Shown piece after piece: positions 48,045 to 56,379 of a stretch of 64,000 nucleotides of DNA (position 1 is the first letter of the stretch; every line of letters begins with the position of its first letter). The position numbers were made by a program, and so were the translations under genes. Source of the stretch: Leifsonia sp. 466MF. GTDB lineage: Bacteria > Actinomycetota > Actinomycetes > Actinomycetales > Microbacteriaceae. Below the pieces are notes generated by a model. It was not told the DNA's origin. It ran no database searches and saw nothing but the letters and a program-made list of their open reading frames with translations. The stretch lies in the NCBI RefSeq assembly GCF_900100265.1, contig NZ_LT629696.1, forward strand, positions 558,001 through 622,000. Reading direction: 5' to 3'.

Positions 48045-48082
48045 CGCTAGGATGAGGAATCTCCGAAGGCGGGAGGGAGCCC

Positions 48083-49147
48083 ATGCCGGCAACGCTGCGC
48101 GATGTCGCCGAGCGAGCGCGCGTGTCCGTGCGCACAGTATCCAACGTGGTCAGCGGGTACGAGCACGTGAGCGCGAAGATGCGCGCACGGGTGCAGCAGG
48201 CCATCGACGAACTCGGTTACCGCCCCAACCCGGTCGCCCGCACGCTCCGGACGGGACGGACGGGCCTGCTGGCTCTCGTCGTGCCCGAGATCGATGTGCC
48301 CTACTTCAGCGCCCTCGCCCGGGATGTGATCCGGGCCGCCGCGGACGTCGGCTACCAGGTGATGATCGACCAGACCGGCCACGACCACGAGCGCGAACAG
48401 GACCTCCTCCGCGGCACGGACCGCAACATGCTCTTCGACGGGATGCTGTTCGCGCCGCTGGCCACCGAGCCGGAGCTGAGAGAGGTCAACGCGTCGCGGA
48501 GCATGCCGCTGGTGCTCCTCGGCGAGCACACGTTCGACGGTCGTTTCGACCACGTCGCCATCGACAACGTCCAGGCGGCCGCGGACGCGACGGAGCACCT
48601 GATCGCCATCGGCCGGACGCGCATCGCCGCCATCGGCGCGCAGCCGAAAGAGCACTACGCGACGCCGCAACAGCGGACGGAGGGCTATACGAAGGCGCTC
48701 GTCCGCGCGGGCCTCCAGCCAGAACCGTCTCTCATCCGCGCCGCGGATCACTACAGCAGGGCCGACGGATACTCGGCCGCATCGTCCCTGTTGTCCGAGA
48801 CCCCTCGGCCGGACGCGATCTTCTGCTACTCGGACCTGCTGGCCATGGGTGCGGCCCGGGCGGTGTTCGATGCGGGGCTCCAGGTGCCCGAGGACATCGC
48901 CATCATCGGCATCGACGACATCGAGGAGGGGCGTTACGCGCGCCCGTCGCTCAGCACCGTCTCCCTCGACACCCCCTTCATCGCCGAGCACGCGATCGCG
49001 CGGATCGCCGCCAGGATCGACGATCCAAGTCTTCCCGCCGAGGAGATCGTCGCGCCCCATCTGCTCCTCCCTCGAGAGAGCACCGGGGCGGTCGACGACC
49101 GAAGGGATCCCACTATTGCCAACGTAGGCAAATTAATGACACCCTGA
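48083..49147 (+). CDS. LacI family regulator of the second sugar locus
   Basis: This 354-residue LacI protein has the head domain TLRDVAERARVSVRTVSNVVSG and a complete effector domain (LLALVVPEIDVPYF, IGIDDIEEGRYARPS). It starts behind GGCGGGAGGGAGCCC. Its last 13 residues read through operator 3, so the C-terminus is partly dictated by a regulatory site of the next gene. It probably represses itself, the divergent importer-GH2 operon and the downstream secreted glycosidase gene. Confidence 0.88.
   Translation: MPATLRDVAERARVSVRTVSNVVSGYEHVSAKMRARVQQAIDELGYRPNPVARTLRTGRTGLLALVVPEIDVPYFSALARDVIRAAADVGYQVMIDQTGHDHEREQDLLRGTDRNMLFDGMLFAPLATEPELREVNASRSMPLVLLGEHTFDGRFDHVAIDNVQAAADATEHLIAIGRTRIAAIGAQPKEHYATPQQRTEGYTKALVRAGLQPEPSLIRAADHYSRADGYSAASSLLSETPRPDAIFCYSDLLAMGAARAVFDAGLQVPEDIAIIGIDDIEEGRYARPSLSTVSLDTPFIAEHAIARIAARIDDPSLPAEEIVAPHLLLPRESTGAVDDRRDPTIANVGKLMTP
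49115..49132. promoter_or_regulatory. LacI-type operator 3, inside the LacI coding end
   Basis: ATTGCCAACGTAGGCAAA lies within the last codons of the LacI gene, 60-77 bases before the secreted BNR-lectin gene. It matches operators 1, 2 and 4. Confidence 0.65.
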
Positions 49148-49164
49148 TTTGCGACGTTGGCAAA
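49148..49164. promoter_or_regulatory. LacI-type operator 4
   Basis: TTTGCGACGTTGGCAAA begins immediately after the LacI stop codon and lies 27 bases before the BNR-lectin start. With operator 3, centred about 32 bp away, it mirrors the operator 1-2 pair. Confidence 0.65.
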
Positions 49165-49191
49165 GAGGCTGACGCGCAGATTGGAGTTCCC

Positions 49192-51255
49192 ATGGTCCGA
49201 CTCGCTGGAAAGCGGTCCATCCTCGCGGGGTTCATCGTCGTGGCAGCCGCCCTGTTGGCTGTGACCTCGTTCGACGCCTTCGCCCGACCGCCTGCGGCTT
49301 CGGCGGCGGTTCCCGGTCAGGTGCTGTACTCGCCCAACCTGACCACCTATCCCAACGGCACGGCCGGCTATCCACGAGCCACCAGGCTCGACTTCGACGG
49401 GTCGGCGAACCAGACGATGCTGGCGACGTTCGCCAAGGGCGGCCATGGCGCACCGGGCACGTTGCCGATCTACCGCAGCACCGACGGCGGAGGCAGCTGG
49501 AGCCAGATCTCCACGATCTCATCGCACACCTCCGGCTGGGACATCGAGGCGCCGACCCTCTACGAGGTGCCCCGGACGATCCCGGGCCTCAACCAGGGCG
49601 ACGTCCTCGCCGCAGGCACGGCGTGGCAGGTCGGCAATTACACCACCCAGAAGATCGAGGTTTTCCGCAGCACGGACAAAGGCCAGACCTGGCAGTACCT
49701 GTCGGACTGCACCTCCACGAGCGGCCTTGCGAACTCCTGGGGCCACGGCATCTGGGAGCCGGCGTTCCTGGTCACGGCCAACAACACGCTGGCCTGTTTC
49801 ATCTCCGACGAACGCCCCGCGAACTCGGCGACCAACAACCAGCTCATCGGCCACTACACGTCCACCAACGGAGGACTCACCTGGAGCTCCACGCAGACCC
49901 AGGACGTGGTCTTCCCCAACGACAACCTCGCCCGCCCCGGCATGCAGACGTTCGCGGCACTCGCGAACGGCAGCTTCGTGATGTCGTACGAGTTGTGCCG
50001 CGACGCGACCAATGCGGACCATGCATGCGAGGTCTACATCAAATTCAGCTCGGACGGGCTGAACTGGGGTCCGGCAGGCTCGGCCGGCACCCTCGTCAGC
50101 ACCGCCGACGGGCGTCAGCTCCTGCACACCCCGTACATCTCGTGGGCGCCGGGCGGCGGACCGAACGGGACGCTCCTCCTCTCCGGCCAGCGCGTCGTCT
50201 CGGGGCCGGCCGGCAACAAGACGGTCCTCGCCGAGTCGGGGACGGTCCTCTTCACGAACACCGCCCTCGGCTCGGGGGCGTGGACCGAAGCCGCCACCCC
50301 GGTGACCGTCAATCCGACCGGAGGCTACGCCTCGGGCGTCCCGTCCTGCCCCGGTTACTCGACGCCCGCCATCCCCCGCGAAGACGGGACCAGCTATGTG
50401 TACTTCGCTGCGACGTGGCTGGGTCAGGGCAACCAGTGCGAACTGCGGTTCGGCAGGGGCGATCTGCCCGGGCCGACCGGGACGGTCGGTGCGCCGGGCG
50501 GCAAGTGCCTCGACGTGGACACGAACACCGCGGTCAACGGCAACGCGGCGCAGCTCTGGACCTGCGGAACGGCGACCGGCCAGGTGTGGTCCGTGAGCGC
50601 AGACGGCACGATCCGGTCGTTCGGCAAGTGCCTCGACGTCGATGCCAACGGCACGGCGAATGGGACGAAGGTCCAGCTCTGGGAGTGCATCGCCGGTTCG
50701 GGTGCCCAGCAATGGCGACCCCAGGCGAACGGCGCCTTGCTGAACCCCCAATCGGGCCGTTGCCTGGATGATCCCGCCGGCGTCACGACCGACGGCACGG
50801 ACCTCAAGCTCTACGACTGCAACGGTCTGTGGACACAGGTCTTCACCCTTCCCGGCTATCCGACGGGCCCGATCACCGGACCGTCGAGCAACGCCCTGTG
50901 CGTCGATGTCGACACCAACACCTCGGTCAACGGCCGCGCCATCCAGACGTGGACGTGCAACGGCGTCCCCGGTCAGCAGTGGACGGTCGCGCCGGACCAG
51001 ACGATCACGTCGCTTGGCAAATGCATGGATGTGGGCGGCGCGAGCACGGCGACGGCGAACGGCACGCCGATCCAGCTGTGGGAGTGCAACGGGAGCGGAG
51101 GGCAGAAGTGGTCGGTCCAGCCCAACGGCTCGCTCCTCAACCCGGAATCGGGCCGATGCCTGGATCTTCCGGCGGGAAACCTCGCCGTAGGGACGGACCT
51201 CGCCCTCTACGACTGCAGCGGCCTCTGGCCGCAGCAGTGGAAGGTCGCCGTCTGA
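49192..51255 (+). CDS. Secreted sialidase-fold (BNR) protein with two ricin-type lectin domains
   Basis: This 687-residue exported protein has a signal peptide ending near ASAAVPG. Residues 45-430 show at least three Asp-box repeats (RSTDGGGSW at 95-103, RSTDKGQTW at 159-167, TSTNGGLTW at 223-231), the mark of six-bladed sialidase-fold glycosidases such as GH33 and GH93. The rest forms six QxW-type repeats, that is two beta-trefoil CBM13/ricin lectin domains. An exo-acting arabinanase (GH93-like) or sialidase role is possible; I cannot choose. GGAG lies 6 bases before the ATG. The 3' end overlaps the convergent EamA gene by 119 bp. Confidence 0.8.
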   Translation: MVRLAGKRSILAGFIVVAAALLAVTSFDAFARPPAASAAVPGQVLYSPNLTTYPNGTAGYPRATRLDFDGSANQTMLATFAKGGHGAPGTLPIYRSTDGGGSWSQISTISSHTSGWDIEAPTLYEVPRTIPGLNQGDVLAAGTAWQVGNYTTQKIEVFRSTDKGQTWQYLSDCTSTSGLANSWGHGIWEPAFLVTANNTLACFISDERPANSATNNQLIGHYTSTNGGLTWSSTQTQDVVFPNDNLARPGMQTFAALANGSFVMSYELCRDATNADHACEVYIKFSSDGLNWGPAGSAGTLVSTADGRQLLHTPYISWAPGGGPNGTLLLSGQRVVSGPAGNKTVLAESGTVLFTNTALGSGAWTEAATPVTVNPTGGYASGVPSCPGYSTPAIPREDGTSYVYFAATWLGQGNQCELRFGRGDLPGPTGTVGAPGGKCLDVDTNTAVNGNAAQLWTCGTATGQVWSVSADGTIRSFGKCLDVDANGTANGTKVQLWECIAGSGAQQWRPQANGALLNPQSGRCLDDPAGVTTDGTDLKLYDCNGLWTQVFTLPGYPTGPITGPSSNALCVDVDTNTSVNGRAIQTWTCNGVPGQQWTVAPDQTITSLGKCMDVGGASTATANGTPIQLWECNGSGGQKWSVQPNGSLLNPESGRCLDLPAGNLAVGTDLALYDCSGLWPQQWKVAV

Positions 51256-52174
51256 CGCCGTAGCGCGCCTGCGGCGCGTTGAGACCTGATCTGCGGTGCC
51301 GGCGCTCGATGGCCTGGCCGGCGTAGCCGGCAGCGACGATGAGCCCGGCACCGCACATCCCGAACGGCCCGATCGTCTCGCCCGCGATCAGAACGCCGAC
51401 CAGCAGCGCCCACACCGGTTCGGTGCCCATCAGGATGCTCGCGCGGGATGCGGACGTGCGCCGGACCGCCCACAGCTGGACCGCGAACGCGAACAGCGAG
51501 CAGAGCACGCCGAGGAACAGGACATCCGCCCATCCGCCTGCGTCCAGCCGGACGGCCCGGGAAGGCAGATCCGGTCCCGCCAGCAGGGAGAACAGCCCGG
51601 CGCAGACGAGCATCTGCACGAGCACCACCCCGAGGGAGCTGTCGCGCCGTCCGCGAGTGAGGTGGGCGCTCGCCGTGACATGCACCGCGCGGACGACCGC
51701 CGCCGCGACCACAAGGCCATCGCCGACGGTCGGGGGGCGCAGACCGCCATCGGACACGAGCAGCGCCACGCCGACAACGGCCGCGGTCGCCGCGACGAAG
51801 TACGAACGAGGGAGCCACGAACGGGAGGCGAGGCCTTCGAGCAGCGGAGTCATCACGAGTGCGAGGCTGATCAGCAGGCCGGCGTTCGTGGCCGACGTCA
51901 GGTGCACGCCCCACGTCTCGAGCCCGATGATGGCCGCCTGTGAGAGCCCCAGGCTTACGGCGATGACGAGACCCCGACCACGCGGGAACCGCTCCCGCCG
52001 AACCAGGCAGACGATCCCGGTCGCGGCGGCCGCCGTGAGGAATCGGAGGGCGACGGCCGCGGGCACGCCGGTATCGGCAGCCAGGTCCTTGGCCGCGAGG
52101 AAGCTCGCACCCCACACCGCGGCGACGCCGAGCAGCAGAAGGTCGACGACGCGTTCGCTACGGAAGAAGGACAT
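51137..52174 (-). CDS. EamA/DMT family exporter with unusual C-terminal extension
   Basis: This 345-residue membrane protein has ten hydrophobic segments in two EamA repeats (AAVWGASFLAAKDLA at the start; SRASILMGTEPVWALLVGVL in the second). EamA proteins export amino acids or metabolites. After the last helix (VAAGYAGQAIERR) an arginine- and proline-rich tail of about 45 residues follows. Most of this tail is antisense to the end of the BNR-lectin gene, which suggests loss of the original stop codon. I chose the ATG at 52174; a TTG/ATG choice upstream is possible. Confidence 0.82.
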   Translation of the reverse strand: MSFFRSERVVDLLLLGVAAVWGASFLAAKDLAADTGVPAAVALRFLTAAAATGIVCLVRRERFPRGRGLVIAVSLGLSQAAIIGLETWGVHLTSATNAGLLISLALVMTPLLEGLASRSWLPRSYFVAATAAVVGVALLVSDGGLRPPTVGDGLVVAAAVVRAVHVTASAHLTRGRRDSSLGVVLVQMLVCAGLFSLLAGPDLPSRAVRLDAGGWADVLFLGVLCSLFAFAVQLWAVRRTSASRASILMGTEPVWALLVGVLIAGETIGPFGMCGAGLIVAAGYAGQAIERRHRRSGLNAPQARYGVRRRPSTAAARGRCSRRGRGPSLRRGFPPEDPGIGPIPG

Positions 52175-52246
52175 GCCGCTAGTGTCAGGGTGATCAATCC
52201 GGAAGAACAACGGCCAGTGTCTTGGCTTTCACTTTAGGAGGTGCTT

Positions 52247-53158
52247 ATGGATCCTGCTCGCCTCCGCCTGCTGCGCGAACTCGGCGACCGGGGCAGCGTC
52301 GCGGCGGTCGCCGCCGCCATGCACGTCAGCGCGTCGGCCGTCTCGCAGCAGCTCGCCGCGCTGCAGGCGGGCATCCCGGTGCCGCTGACGGTCAAGAGCG
52401 GGCGCCGGCTCGTGCTGACGGAGGCGGGGGAGGCGCTCGCCGTCGCCGGCGCGCGCGTGGAGGAGGCGCTCGCCCGTGCGCGCGATGCGGTCGCGTCCTA
52501 TCTGGAGCACGACCGGCAACCCGTCCGCATCTCTGCCTTCCACAGTGCGGGGTTGACTCTCTTCGGCCCCCTCCTCGCCCGGCTGGGCGACGAACTGCAC
52601 ATCTCGCTCGCGGATGCCGACGTGGCGCGAAGCGAGTTCGCGGGTCTCACCGCCGACTACGACCTGGTGGTCGCACATCGGCTCGCGCACGAGCCCGAGT
52701 GGCCCCCGGATCGGATCGTGGTCACGCCGCTCTTCGTCGAGCCCCTCGACATCGCCCTGAGCGCTGCGCATCCCCTCGCAGCCCTGCCCGCCATCCGGCC
52801 GGAGCAGCTGCGCGACGAGCGCTGGATCTCCACGCACCCGGGCTTCCCGCTCGCCGGGGTGCTCGAACACCTGGGCGCGTTGAGCGGGAAAGCGCCGACG
52901 ATCGACCACCGGATCAACGAGTTCTTCCTCGCGGCGACGGTCGTCAGAACGGGCGCCGCGATCGCGGTGATGCCGCGGATCACCGCCGCATCGCTGGCGG
53001 TCGACGGGATGGTGCTTCGACCGGTCGAGGGAGCCACGCTCGTCCGTCACGTGGATGTGCTCGCCCGGCCCGACGCGCTCGCACGGACCCCCGTGCGGAC
53101 CGTGCTCGCCGAGCTGCGGAGGATCGCGGCCGCCGCGTCGGAGTCGACGAGCAGCTGA
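52247..53158 (+). CDS. LysR family transcriptional regulator
   Basis: This 303-residue LysR protein has its helix-turn-helix at residues 2-60 (RGSVAAVAAAMHVSASAVSQQL) and a substrate-binding-like effector domain. AGGAGG lies 5 bases before the ATG at 52247. It is divergent from the EamA exporter gene, 72 bp apart, so it probably controls export of the compound it senses. Confidence 0.86.
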   Translation: MDPARLRLLRELGDRGSVAAVAAAMHVSASAVSQQLAALQAGIPVPLTVKSGRRLVLTEAGEALAVAGARVEEALARARDAVASYLEHDRQPVRISAFHSAGLTLFGPLLARLGDELHISLADADVARSEFAGLTADYDLVVAHRLAHEPEWPPDRIVVTPLFVEPLDIALSAAHPLAALPAIRPEQLRDERWISTHPGFPLAGVLEHLGALSGKAPTIDHRINEFFLAATVVRTGAAIAVMPRITAASLAVDGMVLRPVEGATLVRHVDVLARPDALARTPVRTVLAELRRIAAAASESTSS

Positions 53159-53221
53159 CCGTTCCGTTCGGCCTGGGCGAACCCAGGACTTCGCGCGACG
53201 GCTCCGGGAGATACTGGGGGA

Positions 53222-53734
53222 GTGACGAGCATCCCCATCCGGCCGGCCCGGCCCGACGAGTACGCGGCGATCGGCGAGCTGACCCACGCGGCGTACACCA
53301 ACGACTACACCGACCTTCCTGCGCACTACCGCGATGAGCTGAAGCATCCCGAAGCCCTGCTCGACGACTTCGAGTTCTTCGTCGCTGAGGACCCGGAGAC
53401 CGGACAGCTGCTCGGCACCATCGCACTGCTGCGGCCCGGCCACGACCAGGAGGGCCGGATCGGGCCGGACGAGCTGTACTTCCGGCTGCTCGCCACGCAC
53501 CCGGCGGCCCGCGGGCGGGGGATCGGGATCGCGCTCACGGAGTTCGCGCTCGATCAGGCCGCGCAGCGCGGTCAGCGCGTGGTCGTGATGAACAGCGGAC
53601 CCGATATGGTCGGCGCCCACGCGCTCTACCGAAAGCTCGGCTTCCGCCGCGAGGCCGAGCGCGAGGGCATCGTCGAACTCCCGGACGGCCGGACGTTCCA
53701 GTTGCTGACGTTCGTGCGCGAGGTCGCCGCCTGA
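53222..53734 (+). CDS. GNAT family N-acetyltransferase
   Basis: This 170-residue protein has the GNAT fold. The acetyl-CoA pyrophosphate loop is recognisable as THPAARGRGIGIALTEFAL, followed by ALYRKLGFRRE typical of the C-terminal strand. The acceptor is unknown. The GTG start at 53222 has only a weak GGGGGA upstream. Confidence 0.85.
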   Translation: MTSIPIRPARPDEYAAIGELTHAAYTNDYTDLPAHYRDELKHPEALLDDFEFFVAEDPETGQLLGTIALLRPGHDQEGRIGPDELYFRLLATHPAARGRGIGIALTEFALDQAAQRGQRVVVMNSGPDMVGAHALYRKLGFRREAEREGIVELPDGRTFQLLTFVREVAA

Positions 53735-53832
53735 AACACGGCGATTCTGCCTACTAGCCGCGGATGATCCCGGCGTCGTAGCTTCAGGCCACGCGAAGTG
53801 CTGGCCGCTCCGCCCAACGAGAAGGAGTTGCT

Positions 53833-54219
53833 ATGACTTTCTGGGATTTCATCGTCTGGACGTTCTGGTTCTATCTGGTCGTCGTCTGCATTTCGATCTT
53901 CATCCGCGTGATCATCGACGTCTTCCGCGACCCCGAGCTCAACGGATGGGCGAAAGCACTGTGGGTGCTGTTCCTCGTCATCGTGCCGTTCCTCGCGGCG
54001 TTCATCTACCTGATCGCACGCGGCGGCCGCATGGCCCAGCGCAGCGCGGCCGGGGCGATGGAGGCGCAGGCGGCCGCGACGGAGCACATCCGCACGGTGG
54101 CGGGCACCAGCTCGCCGTCCGCCGAGATCGAATCGGCCAAGCGCCTGCTCGACAGCGGCGCGATCACCCCCGCCGAGTTCGAGACGCTCAAGGGGAAGGC
54201 CCTCACCGGGGTCGCCTGA
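53833..54219 (+). CDS. SHOCT-domain membrane protein
   Basis: This 128-residue protein has two membrane helices in the PLD-nuclease N-terminal arrangement (residues 5-28 and 40-62) and a C-terminal SHOCT motif (EIESAKRLLDSGAITPAEFETLKGK). Such proteins are common in actinobacteria and lack a defined role. It starts behind GAGAAGGAGTTGCT and is followed by a terminator-like hairpin. Confidence 0.8.
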   Translation: MTFWDFIVWTFWFYLVVVCISIFIRVIIDVFRDPELNGWAKALWVLFLVIVPFLAAFIYLIARGGRMAQRSAAGAMEAQAAATEHIRTVAGTSSPSAEIESAKRLLDSGAITPAEFETLKGKALTGVA

Positions 54220-54241
54220 GCCCGCCCGAACGCTGACCCGG

Positions 54242-54275
54242 GGCCGTCGCCGTCGCACCCGCGACGACGACGGCC
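54242..54275 (+). terminator. Terminator-like hairpin after the SHOCT gene
   Basis: A 15-bp stem with one mismatch (54242-54256 with 54261-54275) has a 4-base loop. It separates the SHOCT gene from the convergent Cys-rich peptide gene. Just downstream, GCTTGTCAGCA occurs twice (54279-54289 and 54297-54307). Confidence 0.5.
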
Positions 54276-54301
54276 TCGGCTTGTCAGCAGCATCCTGCTT
54301 G

Positions 54302-54370
54302 TCAGCAACAATCCGGCGCGCAGGAGCCGTCAGGTAGCGTCTGGCACTCGTCGGTGTCGCAGCATCCCAT
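54302..54370 (-). CDS. 22-residue Cys-rich peptide divergent from arsR
   Basis: This short frame encodes MGCCDTDECQTLPDGSCAPDCC on one side of the ArsR promoter region. Six of 22 residues are cysteine, in CC...C...C...CC spacing suited to a soft metal such as As(III), Cd or Zn. A strong ribosome binding site GGGAGG lies 6 bases upstream of the ATG, and the ArsR operator lies 51 bases upstream, so it is probably expressed and ArsR-controlled. The function is not known. Confidence 0.6.
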   Translation of the reverse strand: MGCCDTDECQTLPDGSCAPDCC

Positions 54371-54420
54371 GGTGGCCCTCCCTTCTTCATCGATGGTTGT
54401 CGATGAACCACGATGGACGC

Positions 54421-54444
54421 ATACATTGACGTTTGTCAATGTAT
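54421..54444. promoter_or_regulatory. ArsR operator
   Basis: A perfect inverted repeat, ATACATTGAC and GTCAATGTAT with a 4-bp spacer, ends 16 bases before arsR. It lies between arsR and the divergent Cys-rich peptide gene and can control both. Its sequence is typical of ArsR/SmtB 12-2-12-like sites. Confidence 0.75.
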
Positions 54445-54460
54445 CGACGAGAATCGATGC

Positions 54461-54811
54461 ATGGCGATCACCGAGCTCCTCCCGCTGCGCGACCTGCAGG
54501 CCTGCTGCGCGCCGCTCACGACAGAAGTGATGAGCGAGGAGAACGCGCACTCGGTCGCGCGAGCGATGAAGGCCCTCGCCGATCCGGCTCGACTCCGGTT
54601 GATCTCGATGGTCGCGGCGCACGACGGCGGCGAGGCCTGCGTGTGCGACCTGACGGAACCGCTCGGACTCTCGCAGCCCACGGTCTCCCACCACCTGAAG
54701 ATCCTGGTCGACGCAGGCTTCCTCAGCCGGTCGAAGCGGGGGACATGGGCGTACTACCGTCTGGTTCCCGGATCCCTCGACACGGTCTCGTCGTTCCTCG
54801 CGTCGGTCTGA
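54461..54811 (+). CDS. arsR: ArsR family metalloregulator (Corynebacterium-type As(III) sensor)
   Basis: This 116-residue winged-helix repressor has the recognition region LGLSQPTVSHHLKILVDAGF. The metal site resembles the Corynebacterium glutamicum ArsR type: an N-terminal Cys pair (QACCAPL) and a Cys in EACVCDL ahead of the recognition helix. As(III) or Sb(III) binding would release the protein from the palindrome just upstream. I chose the ATG at 54461, which lies 16 bases after the operator. No arsenate reductase or efflux gene lies nearby, so its known partner is only the divergent Cys-rich peptide. Confidence 0.85.
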   Translation: MAITELLPLRDLQACCAPLTTEVMSEENAHSVARAMKALADPARLRLISMVAAHDGGEACVCDLTEPLGLSQPTVSHHLKILVDAGFLSRSKRGTWAYYRLVPGSLDTVSSFLASV

Positions 54812-54819
54812 CGCCCCGG

Positions 54820-55530
54820 TCAGAGCCTCAGCCGGCGCTCCACGATGTCGGAGGCGACCTGCGAGATGCCCTTCTGATTGCGCCGCGCGTAGTCGCGGAT
54901 GAGCGTGAACGCCTGGTCGATCGGCACCGCGCGGGTCTGCGCGACCACGCCCTTGGCCTGCTCGATGATGATCCTGCTGTTCAACGCGAACTGCAGTTGC
55001 TGCCGGATCGCGTCGCTCTCGGCCAAGCTGCGCTGGTGCAGGATGCCGATGGTCGCCACATCCGCGAACGCCTGGGCGGCCACCAGGTCGTCCTCCGGCA
55101 GGTCGCCCGTGGCGGCGCGGAACAGGTTCAGCGTGCCGATCGTCTGTGCGCGGAGGCGGAGCGGGATGGCGTCGATGGCGGCGAAGCCCTGCTCCAGGGC
55201 TCGGTCGCGGAAGGCCTGCCAGCGGTCGGGCACCTGCTCGATGTCGGCGACCGAGACGACGGCGCCGGTCTCGAAGCTCTCGATGCACGGGCCCGCGTAG
55301 GCGCTCAGCTGCATCACCTCGACCAGGCGGCTGGCCTCGCTGGTGGAGGCGATCACATCCAGTTCTCCGTGCTCGTCGGCCAGCATCACGCCGGAGGCCG
55401 TGGCGCCGAGGAAGCGGCTGGAGAGGTCCACCAGGTTCTGCAGCAGGTCGACGACGTCGTAGTCGGCCACGAGCGTGTCGGCCAGCTGAGCGAACGCCCG
55501 CAGGATTCCTTGTTCGCGAGTGAGGGTCAT
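54820..55530 (-). CDS. GAF-ANTAR domain regulator
   Basis: This 236-residue protein has an N-terminal GAF sensor domain (residues about 20-160, with DIEQVPDRW and AIPLRLR) and a C-terminal ANTAR RNA-binding domain (ALNSRIIIEQAKGVVAQ ... AFTLIRDYARR). ANTAR proteins bind paired hexaloop stem-loops in mRNA leaders and prevent termination. It is cotranscribed with, and overlaps by four bases, a second GAF-ANTAR gene upstream. Target RNAs are not in this window. Confidence 0.87.
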   Translation of the reverse strand: MTLTREQGILRAFAQLADTLVADYDVVDLLQNLVDLSSRFLGATASGVMLADEHGELDVIASTSEASRLVEVMQLSAYAGPCIESFETGAVVSVADIEQVPDRWQAFRDRALEQGFAAIDAIPLRLRAQTIGTLNLFRAATGDLPEDDLVAAQAFADVATIGILHQRSLAESDAIRQQLQFALNSRIIIEQAKGVVAQTRAVPIDQAFTLIRDYARRNQKGISQVASDIVERRLRL

Positions 55531-56225
55531 CGCGATCGACCGTCCCCTCCGTCGAGCGCCGAGAAGTCGAGGCGACCGTCGAGGACGTCCCGCGAGACCT
55601 CCATCATCGAGCGATCCGTCGCGTAGGCGTGCGCTTGGATGACCATGCGGGCGTCGTCAGCGCTGACATCCAGTTGTGCGAGCACCATCCCGGTGGCCTG
55701 ATGCACGACGCGGCGGGAGAACGGGTTCGCATCCTCGGCCGGTTCCTCGCGGCCCATCGTGTCGAGGGCGCGCTTCAGCAGCGTGCGTCCGGCGGCCTCG
55801 GCGAGCTTGGTGGCCGCCTGTGTGTGCGCTTCATCCAGTGCGACGGGTTCGCGTGCGTACATGTCGACCGCGCCGATCCGCAGCGGCCCGACGAGCATCG
55901 GGAAGGCGAACAGGGCGCCGACCCCCGCCTCGATCGCGGCCGGCGTGAACGAGGTCCACTGCTGTTGCGGGCGCCGGCGCAGATCGGGTTCGAGCACAGG
56001 ACGGCGCAACCGCAGGGCGTCCCAGCAGGGGCCCTCGCCGAGGTCGAACTGCAGCTCGTCGAGACGGGCGGCCACGGTGTCGCTGGCCGAGACCGTCTCC
56101 GTCCCGAGCAGGTCGCCGATGGTCGAGACGGCCGTCCCCTCGACCGGGAGCGCCTCCATGAAGGGGCGCCAGTACTCCGCCTGCGGTGCGTCGCCCGGAG
56201 GCGCATCGGTGGTTCTCTTGTTCAT
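55527..56225 (-). CDS. GAF-ANTAR domain regulator
   Basis: This 232-residue paralogue has a GAF domain (QFDLGEGPCWDALRLRRPV near residue 60, FPMLVGPLRIGAVDMYA) and a shorter ANTAR segment (VHQATGMVLAQLDVSADDARMVIQAHAYA). Its stop overlaps the start of the next GAF-ANTAR gene by four bases, so the two are translated as a unit and may form heterodimers. The ligand of the GAF domain is unknown. Confidence 0.85.
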   Translation of the reverse strand: MNKRTTDAPPGDAPQAEYWRPFMEALPVEGTAVSTIGDLLGTETVSASDTVAARLDELQFDLGEGPCWDALRLRRPVLEPDLRRRPQQQWTSFTPAAIEAGVGALFAFPMLVGPLRIGAVDMYAREPVALDEAHTQAATKLAEAAGRTLLKRALDTMGREEPAEDANPFSRRVVHQATGMVLAQLDVSADDARMVIQAHAYATDRSMMEVSRDVLDGRLDFSALDGGDGRSR

Positions 56226-56379
56226 CCGCGGCCGCCGTCCATTCCACCCACGCTACCGGTCGGTACCATCGGTCTGTTCAAGCGTGCTCTCATCGCGCGG
56301 GGAAGTCCAGGTCGGGCTCGGGGAGGGAGGCCGGTCGAACGCCGCCACTCGACCGGCTCTCCGGGTGTAGACAAGTCCC

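Noticed and set aside
47668..49191. Upstream extension of the BNR-lectin reading frame through the LacI gene
   Set aside because: The extension is out of frame with LacI, and a signal peptide with ribosome binding site begins at 49192.
50500..51240. Repetitive stretch considered as a tandem DNA repeat
   Set aside because: The repeats are explained at protein level by six QxW lectin units; DNA copies are diverged.
54302..55288. Long minus-strand frame containing the Cys-rich peptide at its end
   Set aside because: Most of it is antisense to arsR and the neighbouring GAF-ANTAR frame; only the last 23 codons have a ribosome binding site and plausible start.
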